Source: Glaciihabitans arcticus (lineage in GTDB: Bacteria; Actinomycetota; Actinomycetes; Actinomycetales; Microbacteriaceae). Taken from it: DNA of 64,000 bases. The stretch's first letter is position 1. Every line of letters starts with the position of its first letter. A program made the position numbers and the translations under genes. The notes under the pieces are model-generated. The model saw only the letters and a list, made by a program, of their open reading frames with translations, was not told where the DNA came from and searched no databases. The stretch is from NCBI RefSeq assembly GCF_004310685.1, contig NZ_SISG01000001.1, positions 186,001 through 250,000 of the forward strand, given 5' to 3'. This document shows, in pieces, positions 1 through 9,153 of this stretch.

Positions 1-1
1 C

Positions 2-1675
2 GAGACGTTCCAACGCACCGCGTTCACGGGCGATGACGCTACGGACTTCGTGGCGGCGAAGTCCACCCCGGGCAGCGCCGCGCTCGTCGAAGCCGCCGAG
101 CCCATCACCGCCGCCCAGCCGCTCGAGATCGAGGGTGCGACGGTTCGCCCCGTCTCGGTGGCCGAGCAGAAGCCGCTGCCCGCGACCGACGGCGCCGCCC
201 GCGTGATCGAGGCGTGGGCCGGCGCGTCAGACGGGCCCCTGGTGAAGCGCACCGGCCCGGGCGAACGTCGGCTCGACGCGAGCAAGCCGGTCGACGCGAT
301 CGACGACGGCTGGCTCTCGCCCTACCAGCGCCTCGTCATCGACGCGACGAAACTGAGAATGGGCTCGTCAGTGGTGTGGCGCGGCTCGAGCGTCGCGCGC
401 AACGAGCTGCAGCTGTCGGTGTGGGACTGGAGTGCTTCGACCTGGCGCCTCCTCGATGCCGGCTCGGGCGCGGGACTGTCGCTCGGCGGGGTTCTGGGGA
501 GCGGGGACATCCGGGCTCAGAGGGTGACGCTGCTTGTGCAGGACGGGCCACGCATCGAAGCGACCCTTCTCGATGGCCGCGATGGCGCGCTCGCCGCCCC
601 CGAGGACTACGACTTCGCGATCTCGCACCTCACCGACACCCAGTACCTCTCGGAGAGCTATCCCGAGGTCTACGCGGGCGTCGTTGGCTGGATCGCCCAG
701 AATGCCGACGACCGCAAGATCGCCTTCGCGACCCACACCGGCGACCTCGTGCAGAACTGGGTGGACCCCGACCAGAACGAGGTGCGCGCACGTCGCGAGT
801 TCGAGACCGCATCGAAGATGCAAGCGGTTCTGGATGCCGCTCGCGTTCCCAACAGCGTGCTCCCCGGCAACCACGACAACAAGCGGGGTGTCGACGACAG
901 CCTGTTCAACGAGTACTTCGGCCCGGAGCGCTACGCGGGCACTGAGTGGTACGGCGGATCCATCGCGCCGGACGATAACTCGGCCAACTTCTCCACCTTC
1001 GAGCGCGGTGGCGCACGGTTCCTGATGCTGTCGCTGCCCTACGCCTACGGCGAGCGGGAGATCGCCTGGGCCGAGCAGGTGGTGACCTCGCATCCCGGCC
1101 ACAATGTCGTGATCTCCACGCACGAGCACGTCACGCCGAAGACCGAGTTTGAGAAGGCGCACCGCTCGTCGACCTCGCGCTGGGTATCGCGCGGGCAGGA
1201 GCTGTGGGACCGTGTGATCGCCCCCAACCGCAACGTGACGGTCGTGCTTTCCGGCCACTTCCACGGCATCGGATCCCTCGTCACCGAGAACGCCGGCGAC
1301 ATCGAGGGCCACACGGTCGTCGAGCTGCTCGCCGACTACCAGGAGTTCCGCACGCACACGGGGGAGCGGGCGACCGGCTTCCAGCGCCTGCTGCAGCTCG
1401 ACCTCGACGCGGGCACCATCGCGGTCGACACCTTCTCGGTGCGCCTCGCCGCGAATGCGAGCCACGAGTACGACTACAAGCAGTTCGTGGCCGACAACGG
1501 CACCCCGCTCTCCGCGTCCAATGCGCGTCCGTGGCGCATCATCGAGTCCGGCCTGCAGGGTCGCTATTCAGCCACGGATGACGAGTTCCAGGCACGCGTC
1601 ACCTTCCAGCACCCGAAGCGGGTGCACACCGCAGCACTCGAGGTCGGCGCGGTGGCGGCCGCCAGCTCGCGGTAG
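2..1675 (+). CDS. Calcineurin-like metallophosphoesterase, 5'-truncated
   Basis: The frame is open from the first bases of the window, so this is the C-terminal part (about 557 residues) of a longer gene. Its true start and any signal peptide lie upstream, and the GTG at 50 is probably internal. The metallophosphoesterase motifs appear in order: a DTQ motif near 634, GD near 741, GNHDN near 866, THEH near 1120 and GHFHG near 1252. These residues normally hold a two-metal centre that hydrolyses phosphomonoesters or phosphodiesters. About 70 bp downstream is a secreted repeat protein, so an extracellular role is plausible (inference). The substrate cannot be told from the sequence. Confidence 0.85.
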   Translation, partial: ETFQRTAFTGDDATDFVAAKSTPGSAALVEAAEPITAAQPLEIEGATVRPVSVAEQKPLPATDGAARVIEAWAGASDGPLVKRTGPGERRLDASKPVDAIDDGWLSPYQRLVIDATKLRMGSSVVWRGSSVARNELQLSVWDWSASTWRLLDAGSGAGLSLGGVLGSGDIRAQRVTLLVQDGPRIEATLLDGRDGALAAPEDYDFAISHLTDTQYLSESYPEVYAGVVGWIAQNADDRKIAFATHTGDLVQNWVDPDQNEVRARREFETASKMQAVLDAARVPNSVLPGNHDNKRGVDDSLFNEYFGPERYAGTEWYGGSIAPDDNSANFSTFERGGARFLMLSLPYAYGEREIAWAEQVVTSHPGHNVVISTHEHVTPKTEFEKAHRSSTSRWVSRGQELWDRVIAPNRNVTVVLSGHFHGIGSLVTENAGDIEGHTVVELLADYQEFRTHTGERATGFQRLLQLDLDAGTIAVDTFSVRLAANASHEYDYKQFVADNGTPLSASNARPWRIIESGLQGRYSATDDEFQARVTFQHPKRVHTAALEVGAVAAASSR

Positions 1676-1774
1676 TTAACGAATAACCCCCTCCCTACCA
1701 GAACCCGCCGAGGAATAGATTTGCCCTCGAATGTGGCAACCGGCGCGTGACCGGTGGCCCTGGGGGTTGTAGTT

Positions 1775-4700
1775 ATGACGAAGTTGCTGCCGGCCCGCGC
1801 CCTCGGCGCGGGTGCCATCGCCGTTGTGCTCGCGCTGCTGGCCGCGCTGCTGAGCCCCGTCGCGGCGAGTGCCGCAGTTTCGGGAAGTGTTGCCGGGGTC
1901 GTGACGCTAAGCACCGGCGCCGTCGGAAAAGGCGTGAGTGTGCAGCTTGTTGCAATCGCGGGAGACGGCAGCGATCTCGCCCGCCATGTTTCTCAAAGGG
2001 TGACCACCGCGTCTGGAGCCTTCAGTATTCCGGGCGTCGCGCCGGGCGAGTACACCCTCGAGTTCGGGGCTCTTTCGGGGCACGGGATGCAGTTTCTTGG
2101 GGGAGCCACAACAATCGCGGCGGCCGACACGTTCACCGTCAGCGAGAACCGGACGAGCTACCTGCGCGCCGGACTGGTCGCGCCGGGCACCCTCTCCGTG
2201 TCGGTGAAGGGGCTCACCAACACGGCAGTCGCGGGTGTGAGCGTCACGGCCTTCGCGCGCAATGACCGCGACGAGTGGACGGCACGCGGCTCAGCGGTGA
2301 CGGGCAAGACCGGCGTCGCGGGCCTCGCTCTCACCCCCGGCCAATACCGGTTGTATGCGAGAGGTGCGGCCTTCCCGCCCGTCTACTCGGGTGGTGTGCA
2401 GACCCTGCTGCAGGCGACGGAGGTTCGCGTCACCCGTGGCCTCGCTACGAGCTTTGCCTTCACCGCACCGACGACGGGCGGGGTCAGCGGCACCGTTGCC
2501 GGGCTGCACGACGGCGTTGCCGTGCCGAAACTCGCCGGGATCCCGGTGACCGTGCTGCGCCTCGTCGGCACCCCGGGCAACTACAACTTCGCGACCTCCG
2601 TCACTTCGACGGTGACGGGACCGACCGGCGTTTTCACGGCGACAGGACTTCTGCCCGGTGTCGACTACACCCTGCGATTCGATCCGCCGCAGAAGACCGT
2701 AGCGGGGGTTCCCCTCGACCCCCGCTACGGAACCACGCTTCTCGGGGGAACCAACCTCCTGTGGGAGGCGAACCATTTCACGGTCACGGCCGGAGCTGTG
2801 CAGTCCGTGGGCACACAGACCCTGACCGAGGCCGGCAGCGTCACGGGCACGGTTCTCGAGTACCCGGGATTCCTTCCCGCGGCGAACGTTCCCATCTTCG
2901 CCCGCAGAACCTACGACGGAAATTCCGCCCAGCTTCCCGGTACCGAACTCACCCGCACCGCCGCCGATGGCACCTTCACGGTCGGTGGGCTCGGTGAAGG
3001 CATCTGGGCGATCCAGGCCGGCTCCTCGGCGGAGGAGGTTCGGCTCTCGACGACGCTCAACGGCAACCGGTATCCGGCGATCACCACCGTCACCGTTGTC
3101 GCGGGGCAGTCGACGCCGCTCGGCAGCAGTCTTTTCGCCACGGCGGTCAACGCAGGCAACGAGCCCGCCCTGTTCACGCCGACAACCGTCACCGGCACCG
3201 CACAGGTCGGCCAGACCCTCACGGCTGTGCCGCCCGTCTACAAGGAACCGGTCAGCGACACGGAGTTCTTCAGCGCGCCGACCCTCGCCGTATGGCTGCG
3301 CAACGGTCGGGCCATCCCCGGGGCGATCGGCACCAGCTACACGCTCACCGGCGCGGACGCGGGGGCGCAGGTCTCGGCCCGCATCCACCACTTCTTCACG
3401 ACTCGGCCCTGGCAGAGCTCGGACTCGGCGCCGGTCACGGTGGCGACCGGCGCAGCGCCCGCGGTGATCACACCGCCGGCCTTTACCACGGCGAGGAAGG
3501 TCGGCACGCCGATCGTCGCCACCGCCGGCACTTACTCCCTGCCCGGAACCACCGTGGGATACGAGTGGTGCGTCGACACCAACGACAACGGGGACTGCGA
3601 CGGGGCCATTCTCGGCACCGGGACGTCGTACACGCCCTCCTCGGCCCAGCAGGGAGCCGAAATGCTGGTTCGCGTCACGGCGTCGCGCGCCGGGTACACA
3701 TCGACGATCGGCTCGTACTATATCGGCGTCATCGGGCAGGGCACGCTGACCGTGGTGAAGCTGCCCTCGGTGACCAGGAAGGGCACGGTGTTGACGGCCA
3801 GCCCCGGAACGTGGTCGGCCCTCGGCTCGAACTTCTCGTACGCATGGAGCATCTTCGACCCGGCGGCGCAGGCCTGGGTCGGACTGGGCGTGAGCGCCTC
3901 CTCGCTCAACGTCAAGCCGTACGCGGGACGTGCGCTGCGGGTGCTCGTGACGGCGACGCAGGGCGGCTTCGTTTCGGGAACATCACAGGTCACCGCGCAG
4001 GTCGGTACGGCGGGTGCTCCGACCGGAGCCACCACCCTGCCCGCGACCGTGTCCCCGTCGACGCTCACCGCACCCGTGCCGGTCTGGTCGTCGGACACCA
4101 ACTCGAGCGACACCACCGTCAACTGGCAGTGGCAGTACCTGAAGGGCAAGAAATGGTTGGCGCTCGCGGGCAGGACCGCGGCGACGCTCGTGGTACCCGA
4201 CTCGTACATCGGTCGCTCGCTTCGAGTGGTCGTCACCGCGCGCACCGCGGGTTTCGCGCCCCGGGTTCTCACCACGAACGCGAGCGTCGTGGTGCGTCAT
4301 CCCGCACCTGATGTACCTCTGAATGTGACGGGCGCCGGCTCGGCGGCCGTCGGAAAGCCGCTCACGGCAGCCCCCGGATCGTGGACGGTGCCCGGTGTCG
4401 CCACGACCTACAGCTGGCAGTCGCGCGCGACCGGCGGTGTGTGGACGACCATTGCCGCGGCGAAATCCGCGAGCTATACCCCCACCGAAGTCGACTTCGG
4501 TCGGGAGCTGCGCGTGATCGTGCACGGCACAAAACTGAACTACGCCCCGGCGAGCGTCGTCGGTGGAGCTGGCGTCGTCGGCAACGGCAGCCTGCACATC
4601 AAGGTGCCGGGCGAGATCAGCACTGAGGGTGACGTCTACCGGTTGACCCTGCCGACCTTCGTCGAGGGCGCGGCGACCCTGACCTCGGTGCAGTGGTCTG

Positions 4701-6508
4701 CGAACCAGCCTGGGGGATCCACGATTGCCGTTCCCGGAACGGGGCTGACCGTGCCTGCCGCCGGACTCGAGAGCCGCCAGGTTCTCGCCTTCGTCACAAT
4801 GAGTCGACCGAAGTACGGCAACGACCAGACCTGGGTCGTCGGCACCTCGCCGGCCTGGCTCTCGATGTCGAGCCCCGGAACTCTCACCGTTCCCGGCGGT
4901 GCTATCCGCGTCGGCCAGGCGCTCAGCGTCGGCGGTGCGACCTTCACGGGTGTGCAGCCCGCCGCCGTCAGCTACCAGTGGGCATACAGCGACGCCGGCT
5001 CGTACAAGAACATCCCCGGCGCGGTCAACCCGACCTACACCCCGGCGCGCGCCTACGTCGGTCGCACCCTCGCCGTGTACGTGTACGGGCACCGTGAGGG
5101 CTACAACAGCTCGGGTTCCATTGTCGAAACGGATGTCGTAGCTCCGGGCTTCGGGCTCAACCCCGGACTCGATCCGGTTCTGGGCGTCGACGCCGTGGTC
5201 GGTGTGCCGATCACAGCCACCCCGGGCGGCACGTGGTCGGAACCCGCCAGCTTCGCCTATGAGTGGAAGCGCGGCTCGACGGTCATCAGCAGCAAGGCCA
5301 CCTACACCCCTGTGCCGTCCGATCAGGGCCAGACGCTCACGGTCACCGTGACGGGATCCGTGCCGGGTCTCGCGAGCGCGCTGCGCGGTGGTTCGACCGT
5401 TGTGCAGCCCGGTACCTTCGTCGCCACCAAAAAACCCGTCGTCAGCAAGAAGGGCACGGTTCTCTCCGTCTCCGCGCCGACCTGGTCGAAGAAGCCGACA
5501 GCCGTCGTCACCTCGTGGAACATCTACGACCGAGCCACCGGCATCGCGACGGTGGTGACGGCACCGAAGCTCAACGTGGCCGCGCACGCGGGCAAACGCA
5601 TCACCGTCACCCTCACGGCGCAATTGGCGGGCTATGCCGCAGCGACGAAGACGGTCGCCGCGCAGACCGGCAGGGGAGCCGCGTTCCTGTCGGGCATCGG
5701 AGCCGAGCTCATCGCCGATGCAGCAGTCGCCTCGGCGGCCACCGTCGCGAACCCGATGTTCTGGGACCTCGACGCCGTCACCACCGGTTATCAGTGGACC
5801 CGCAATGGCAAGGCCATCCCCGGCGCCACCGGTGTCCTCTACCCCTTCACCGTGGCTGACACGGGAGCCACGGTTGCCGTGCAGATCACCAAGGGCTCCC
5901 CGGGTTACGCGACGACCAGCCGGTCCTTCGCGCTGCCGTACCGCATCCCGTCGATCACACCACTGGTGGCGACCGCTCGGCCCGTTGTATCGGGAACGGC
6001 CGTGGTCGACGGCAAGCTGTCCGCGACCACGGGCAGCTGGAACAGCCCGGGCACCAGCCACTCCTACCAGTGGTTCACAGCGGATGGCGGGGCTCTCGCC
6101 ATCGCGGGTGCGACGGGCTCCACCTTCTCTCCCACCCCCGAGCTCGCCGGCGCAAGCGTCTTTGTGCGGGTGACCGCGTCGAAGCCCTACTTCACGCCGG
6201 TTGTAGCCGAGAGCAACCGTGTGGCCATCGACTACGGAACCGCTCCGACGCCCGCGAAGCTGGCGAGCATCTCGCGCCTGGGTGGCACCTTCACCGCGGG
6301 TCTCGGCGCGCTTCCGCCCGGGTTCACCGTCTCCGTGCGGTGGTTCACGGTGAGCGGGGGAGCGGCCAGCCCGATCACCGGTGCGACGGGAGTGACCCAC
6401 ACAACGACAGCCGTAGACCTGGGAACGACCTACCGTGCGGTGTTCACGGCGACGCGGATCGGATACCGGCCGGCGACCTTCGCGACGGCGGACGTGCTGT
6501 TGAACTAG
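1775..6508 (+). CDS. Large secreted protein: carboxypeptidase-regulatory-like domains plus many Ig-like repeats
   Basis: A protein of 1577 residues. ATG 1775 is preferred to an in-frame GTG at 1754 because a G-run (1762-1766) sits about 8 nt before it and the protein then opens with a clean signal peptide (positive start, Leu/Ala core, cleavage near SAAVSG). Residues ~35-450 hold about three CarboxypepD_reg/SpaA-like beta domains (pattern ...G.F...GL.PG.Y.L...). The rest is about eleven degenerate ~85-residue repeats with the pattern VGxxLTA...P...YQWxxxGxxIxGATxxTYTP...G....V.VTxxxxGY, typical of actinobacterial surface adhesin-like proteins. There is no LPXTG anchor or C-terminal transmembrane segment, so it is probably released or loosely wall-bound. 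Ligand unknown. Confidence 0.85.
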   Translation: MTKLLPARALGAGAIAVVLALLAALLSPVAASAAVSGSVAGVVTLSTGAVGKGVSVQLVAIAGDGSDLARHVSQRVTTASGAFSIPGVAPGEYTLEFGALSGHGMQFLGGATTIAAADTFTVSENRTSYLRAGLVAPGTLSVSVKGLTNTAVAGVSVTAFARNDRDEWTARGSAVTGKTGVAGLALTPGQYRLYARGAAFPPVYSGGVQTLLQATEVRVTRGLATSFAFTAPTTGGVSGTVAGLHDGVAVPKLAGIPVTVLRLVGTPGNYNFATSVTSTVTGPTGVFTATGLLPGVDYTLRFDPPQKTVAGVPLDPRYGTTLLGGTNLLWEANHFTVTAGAVQSVGTQTLTEAGSVTGTVLEYPGFLPAANVPIFARRTYDGNSAQLPGTELTRTAADGTFTVGGLGEGIWAIQAGSSAEEVRLSTTLNGNRYPAITTVTVVAGQSTPLGSSLFATAVNAGNEPALFTPTTVTGTAQVGQTLTAVPPVYKEPVSDTEFFSAPTLAVWLRNGRAIPGAIGTSYTLTGADAGAQVSARIHHFFTTRPWQSSDSAPVTVATGAAPAVITPPAFTTARKVGTPIVATAGTYSLPGTTVGYEWCVDTNDNGDCDGAILGTGTSYTPSSAQQGAEMLVRVTASRAGYTSTIGSYYIGVIGQGTLTVVKLPSVTRKGTVLTASPGTWSALGSNFSYAWSIFDPAAQAWVGLGVSASSLNVKPYAGRALRVLVTATQGGFVSGTSQVTAQVGTAGAPTGATTLPATVSPSTLTAPVPVWSSDTNSSDTTVNWQWQYLKGKKWLALAGRTAATLVVPDSYIGRSLRVVVTARTAGFAPRVLTTNASVVVRHPAPDVPLNVTGAGSAAVGKPLTAAPGSWTVPGVATTYSWQSRATGGVWTTIAAAKSASYTPTEVDFGRELRVIVHGTKLNYAPASVVGGAGVVGNGSLHIKVPGEISTEGDVYRLTLPTFVEGAATLTSVQWSANQPGGSTIAVPGTGLTVPAAGLESRQVLAFVTMSRPKYGNDQTWVVGTSPAWLSMSSPGTLTVPGGAIRVGQALSVGGATFTGVQPAAVSYQWAYSDAGSYKNIPGAVNPTYTPARAYVGRTLAVYVYGHREGYNSSGSIVETDVVAPGFGLNPGLDPVLGVDAVVGVPITATPGGTWSEPASFAYEWKRGSTVISSKATYTPVPSDQGQTLTVTVTGSVPGLASALRGGSTVVQPGTFVATKKPVVSKKGTVLSVSAPTWSKKPTAVVTSWNIYDRATGIATVVTAPKLNVAAHAGKRITVTLTAQLAGYAAATKTVAAQTGRGAAFLSGIGAELIADAAVASAATVANPMFWDLDAVTTGYQWTRNGKAIPGATGVLYPFTVADTGATVAVQITKGSPGYATTSRSFALPYRIPSITPLVATARPVVSGTAVVDGKLSATTGSWNSPGTSHSYQWFTADGGALAIAGATGSTFSPTPELAGASVFVRVTASKPYFTPVVAESNRVAIDYGTAPTPAKLASISRLGGTFTAGLGALPPGFTVSVRWFTVSGGAASPITGATGVTHTTTAVDLGTTYRAVFTATRIGYRPATFATADVLLN

Positions 6509-6523
6509 CGGAGGTGCCGCTGG

Positions 6524-6685
6524 CTAGCGGTCGAGAAGCTGCAGAATGGCCCAGCCGATCGCGGCCCACAGTGCGAGGGACAGCACCACGGCGACGGCGA
6601 AGGCGCGCAGGCGGTGGGCGTTGGCGCGGGGTGCGTAGTCGGCACGGATGCCGGCGGTGGTGCCCTCGCGCAGGTCTGTCGTCAT
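6524..6685 (-). CDS. Small single-pass membrane protein (53 aa)
   Basis: A short gene with a charged N-terminal half and one C-terminal transmembrane helix (about residues 29-50, rich in Ala, Val, Leu and Trp). The start at 6685 is chosen because CACAAT lies 6 nt before it, the leaderless spacing seen for many genes here. The adjacent GGGAGG touches the ATG and is too close to act as a ribosome site. It is divergent from mtlD. I recognise no family. Longer in-frame starts exist upstream, so the N-terminus is uncertain. Confidence 0.55.
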   Translation of the reverse strand: MTTDLREGTTAGIRADYAPRANAHRLRAFAVAVVLSLALWAAIGWAILQLLDR

Positions 6686-6791
6686 CCTCCCATTGTGCGG
6701 GTGCGGCATAAAACGTTCCATGCCCCTCTTCGGGTGGCAGGCATTCCTGCGTTCGGCGTGGTACACGGCGCTGGGGTGACCCATCCGCGCT

Positions 6792-6797
6792 TAGAAT
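6792..6797 (+). promoter_or_regulatory. -10 hexamer TAGAAT, leaderless mtlD promoter
   Basis: TAGAAT ends 6 nt before the mtlD ATG at 6804, which puts the predicted transcript start on the start codon. No convincing -35 element is visible. Confidence 0.55.
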
Positions 6798-6803
6798 TCA
6801 GGC

Positions 6804-7934
6804 ATGACGAAGACGGCAGTGCACTTCGGTGCCGGCAACATCGGGCGCGGCTTTGTCGCGCAGTTCCTGCACGCGAGCGGCTACGAAGTGGTCTTCGCCG
6901 ATGTCAGCGAGGAGCTGATCGGCGCGCTCCAGTCGCAGTCGAGCTACGAGGTCATCGAGGTCGGCGAGAACGCGAAGACGCACGTCGTCGACGGCTACCG
7001 CGCCATCAACTCCAAGTCGCACGAGGCCGACGTCATCGCCGAGATCGCCAAAGCGGACATCGTCACAACCGCCGTCGGTGCCCGCATCCTCCGCTTCGTC
7101 GCCCCCGTCATCGCGGCCGGCCTCGCCGCCCGTGCCGCTGACGCCGCACCGCTCGTGATCATCGCGTGCGAGAACGCCATCAACGGCACCGACCTACTGG
7201 CCACTGAGGTGCGCGCGCTCGGCCCGGTCGACCACGCCGTCTTCGCGAACTGCGCCATCGACCGCATCGTGCCCGAACAGCACGGTGGGCTGGATGTCAC
7301 GATCGAGTCGTTCTTCGAGTGGGTCGTGGACCGCACGCCGTTCAAGGGTGAAACCCCCGACATCTTCGGCGTGACCTGGGTCGACGACCTCGCACCGTTC
7401 ATCGAGCGCAAGCTGTTCACCGTCAACACGGCCCACGCCGCTGCCGCCTACCACGGCATCGACCGCGGCTGGGTGTCGATCCGCGAGGCGCTTGCGACCC
7501 CCGAGCTGCAGGCTGAAGTGCGCGCCGTGCTCGAGGAGACCAAGACCCTGCTCGTGAAGAAGCACGGATTCCTGCCCGACGAGCAACAGAAATACATCGA
7601 GAAGACCCTCGTGCGCATCTCCAACCCGCACCTGCCCGACACCTGCGAGCGCGTCGGACGCAACCCTCTGCGCAAGCTCAGCCGCAACGAGCGGTTCATC
7701 GGGCCCGCCGCCCAGTTGGCGGAGCTCGGGCTGCCGGCCTGGGACCTGCTCAACGCGATGGGCGCAGCCCTTCGCTTCGATGTTCCCGACGACACGGAGA
7801 GCGTCGAACTGCAGGCCCTGCTCGCGAGCGGCACACCCGCGGTCGAGATCGCTGCCACCATCTCGGGGCTCGAGCCGCAGCATCCTCTTTTCCCGCACCT
7901 CGTCGAGGTCGTCGAACTGCGTCTCGCCCGCTGA
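6804..7934 (+). CDS. mtlD: Mannitol-1-phosphate 5-dehydrogenase
   Basis: 376 residues, the usual length. It oxidises mannitol 1-phosphate to fructose 6-phosphate with NAD+ in the cytoplasm. The N-terminus carries the family nucleotide-binding signature VHFGAGNIGRGF. The middle has FANCAIDRIVP and a C-terminal helical domain follows with KLFTVNTAHAAAAYHG and NPLRKLS, all typical of MtlD. No mannitol PTS genes are next to it, so it is separated from the transporter that would supply its substrate. The start is fixed by a leaderless -10 (TAGAAT). The small membrane gene at 7938 follows after 3 bp and may be co-transcribed. Confidence 0.95.
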   Translation: MTKTAVHFGAGNIGRGFVAQFLHASGYEVVFADVSEELIGALQSQSSYEVIEVGENAKTHVVDGYRAINSKSHEADVIAEIAKADIVTTAVGARILRFVAPVIAAGLAARAADAAPLVIIACENAINGTDLLATEVRALGPVDHAVFANCAIDRIVPEQHGGLDVTIESFFEWVVDRTPFKGETPDIFGVTWVDDLAPFIERKLFTVNTAHAAAAYHGIDRGWVSIREALATPELQAEVRAVLEETKTLLVKKHGFLPDEQQKYIEKTLVRISNPHLPDTCERVGRNPLRKLSRNERFIGPAAQLAELGLPAWDLLNAMGAALRFDVPDDTESVELQALLASGTPAVEIAATISGLEPQHPLFPHLVEVVELRLAR

Positions 7935-7937
7935 CCC

Positions 7938-8333
7938 ATGGCTGTGGATGACGACGAGGCGGCCTTCCGCTGGGACGGCGACGAGCCTGATCCCGTGGAG
8001 AAGGCTCCCCGCGGCGCGGTAGCGGCTGAGTCGACCAACGCACCGACCAGCTCGTTCCTGCTGGTGAGCTACGGAATCCTCGCGGGCGCCTACCTGCTCT
8101 TCACCATCGGCTGGGCGATCGCCGTCGCGCGCAGCCCATCCCCGGCCCAGACCGTGCTCGACGAGGTCATGTACCAGTTCGGCGAGTTCCTCGCCATCGC
8201 GGCGGCCCCTCTCTGGTTTGCTGCGGTGTTCGTGCTCGCCCGAGGTGTTCGGCCGGCCGTAAGACTCATACTGCTGCTGGTGGGCGCGATAGTTCTCGTG
8301 CCCTGGCCTTTCCTGCTGGGAGGCGCGGTATGA
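7938..8333 (+). CDS. Small integral membrane protein (131 aa), unknown function
   Basis: The first ~40 residues are acidic and hydrophilic, followed by about three transmembrane helices (residues ~42-64, ~82-104 and ~108-128). It begins 3 bp after the mtlD stop and its own stop overlaps the next start (ATGA at 8330-8333), so the three genes may be one transcript. I do not recognise a domain. The coupled 8330 gene is also a small membrane protein, and the two may act as a pair (inference). Confidence 0.75.
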   Translation: MAVDDDEAAFRWDGDEPDPVEKAPRGAVAAESTNAPTSSFLLVSYGILAGAYLLFTIGWAIAVARSPSPAQTVLDEVMYQFGEFLAIAAAPLWFAAVFVLARGVRPAVRLILLLVGAIVLVPWPFLLGGAV

Positions 8334-8653
8334 CCGACGAGACCGTGGAAGCGAAGAAGCGCTTCGGCTGGCTGACGATAGCCGTGATCGTGCTGTTCGG
8401 CCTGCTCTACGCCTATGACGTGTGGGAGGCCATCGGCAATCTCCTGCAATTCCCACAGGTGTACGTCGATCAGGCGGATGTGCCGTGGTGGCTCCTCATC
8501 GCGAACCTGGCGCTGCCCGTGCTGTTGTTCGGGCTTGCGCTGTGGCTCGGATGGAAGCGCTCGTTCATCGACAAGGTGCTGCTCTTCTTCGTAGGACTGT
8601 CCGTCGTCGCCGTGCTGACCTTCGACATCTACCGGTTCATCCTGTTCGTCTAA
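8330..8653 (+). CDS. Small integral membrane protein (107 aa), unknown function
   Basis: Three predicted transmembrane helices (about residues 12-33, 52-72 and 80-103) with short polar loops. The ATG overlaps the stop of the preceding membrane gene by 4 bp, which implies translational coupling. Its TAA (8651-8653) overlaps the stop of the convergent DoxX gene. No conserved motif is recognised. Confidence 0.75.
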   Translation: MTDETVEAKKRFGWLTIAVIVLFGLLYAYDVWEAIGNLLQFPQVYVDQADVPWWLLIANLALPVLLFGLALWLGWKRSFIDKVLLFFVGLSVVAVLTFDIYRFILFV

Positions 8654-9039
8654 AGCACCGTCACTACGAGCGCCGCGATCAGCGCGACCTGCCCTGCGAG
8701 CCGCGGCCAGAACGGGATGGCGAGCGAGCGGAACGTCTCCTTGTGCTGCGAGGCGTAGACGTTTGCCGGAAATACCGCCACGAGGAACACGATCAGCGCG
8801 ATGACCGCCGCGAGCCGGGTCTGCGGCACCAGAAGTCCGATGCCGCCCAGCACCTCGCACACGCCCGTGAAGTAAACGAGGTTCAGGGGGCGGAGCAAGC
8901 CCTCACGCCGCAGGTAGGGCGGGATCATCTTCGCCATGATCTTCGCGGGACCCGGGCGGAAGTGGTTGATCCCCATCCCGATGAAGACCGCGGCGAGCGC
9001 GATGGTGAGGATCAGTTGGGCGAGCGCCGGTGCATCCAT
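8650..9039 (-). CDS. DoxX-family membrane protein
   Basis: 129 residues with four transmembrane helices and the DoxX/DoxD-like features: a first helix ending in GMGINHF, a central YFTGVCEVLGGIGLL segment, and a loop FPANVYASQH before the last helix. Family members are small quinone-associated or oxidoreductase-linked membrane proteins, and a specific role is not known. Its stop overlaps that of the convergent gene within CTAA at 8650-8653. The start is supported by GAGAAT located 6 nt upstream (leaderless). Confidence 0.85.
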   Translation of the reverse strand: MDAPALAQLILTIALAAVFIGMGINHFRPGPAKIMAKMIPPYLRREGLLRPLNLVYFTGVCEVLGGIGLLVPQTRLAAVIALIVFLVAVFPANVYASQHKETFRSLAIPFWPRLAGQVALIAALVVTVL

Positions 9040-9045
9040 CGCATC

Positions 9046-9051
9046 ATTCTC
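9046..9051 (-). promoter_or_regulatory. -10 hexamer GAGAAT, leaderless DoxX promoter
   Basis: On the minus strand GAGAAT ends exactly 6 nt before the DoxX ATG. Confidence 0.45.
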
Positions 9052-9153
9052 GCAGCGGGACGTAACCCGGCGGGCCGCGCCTCACCACTGGACTAAACTC
9101 GCAGGGTCGCGTCACGCGCGGCGAACCCCCGCCTCACACAGAAGGAACGATTC

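Noticed and set aside
3983-6400. An 805-codon open frame on the minus strand inside the secreted repeat protein
   Set aside because: It is antisense to a gene with a signal peptide and clear repeats, has no recognisable domain and shows the Arg/Gly-rich composition expected from high-GC shadow frames.
6686-6691. GGGAGG as a ribosome-binding site of the 53-residue gene
   Set aside because: It touches the ATG with no spacing; the leaderless CACAAT arrangement explains the start better.
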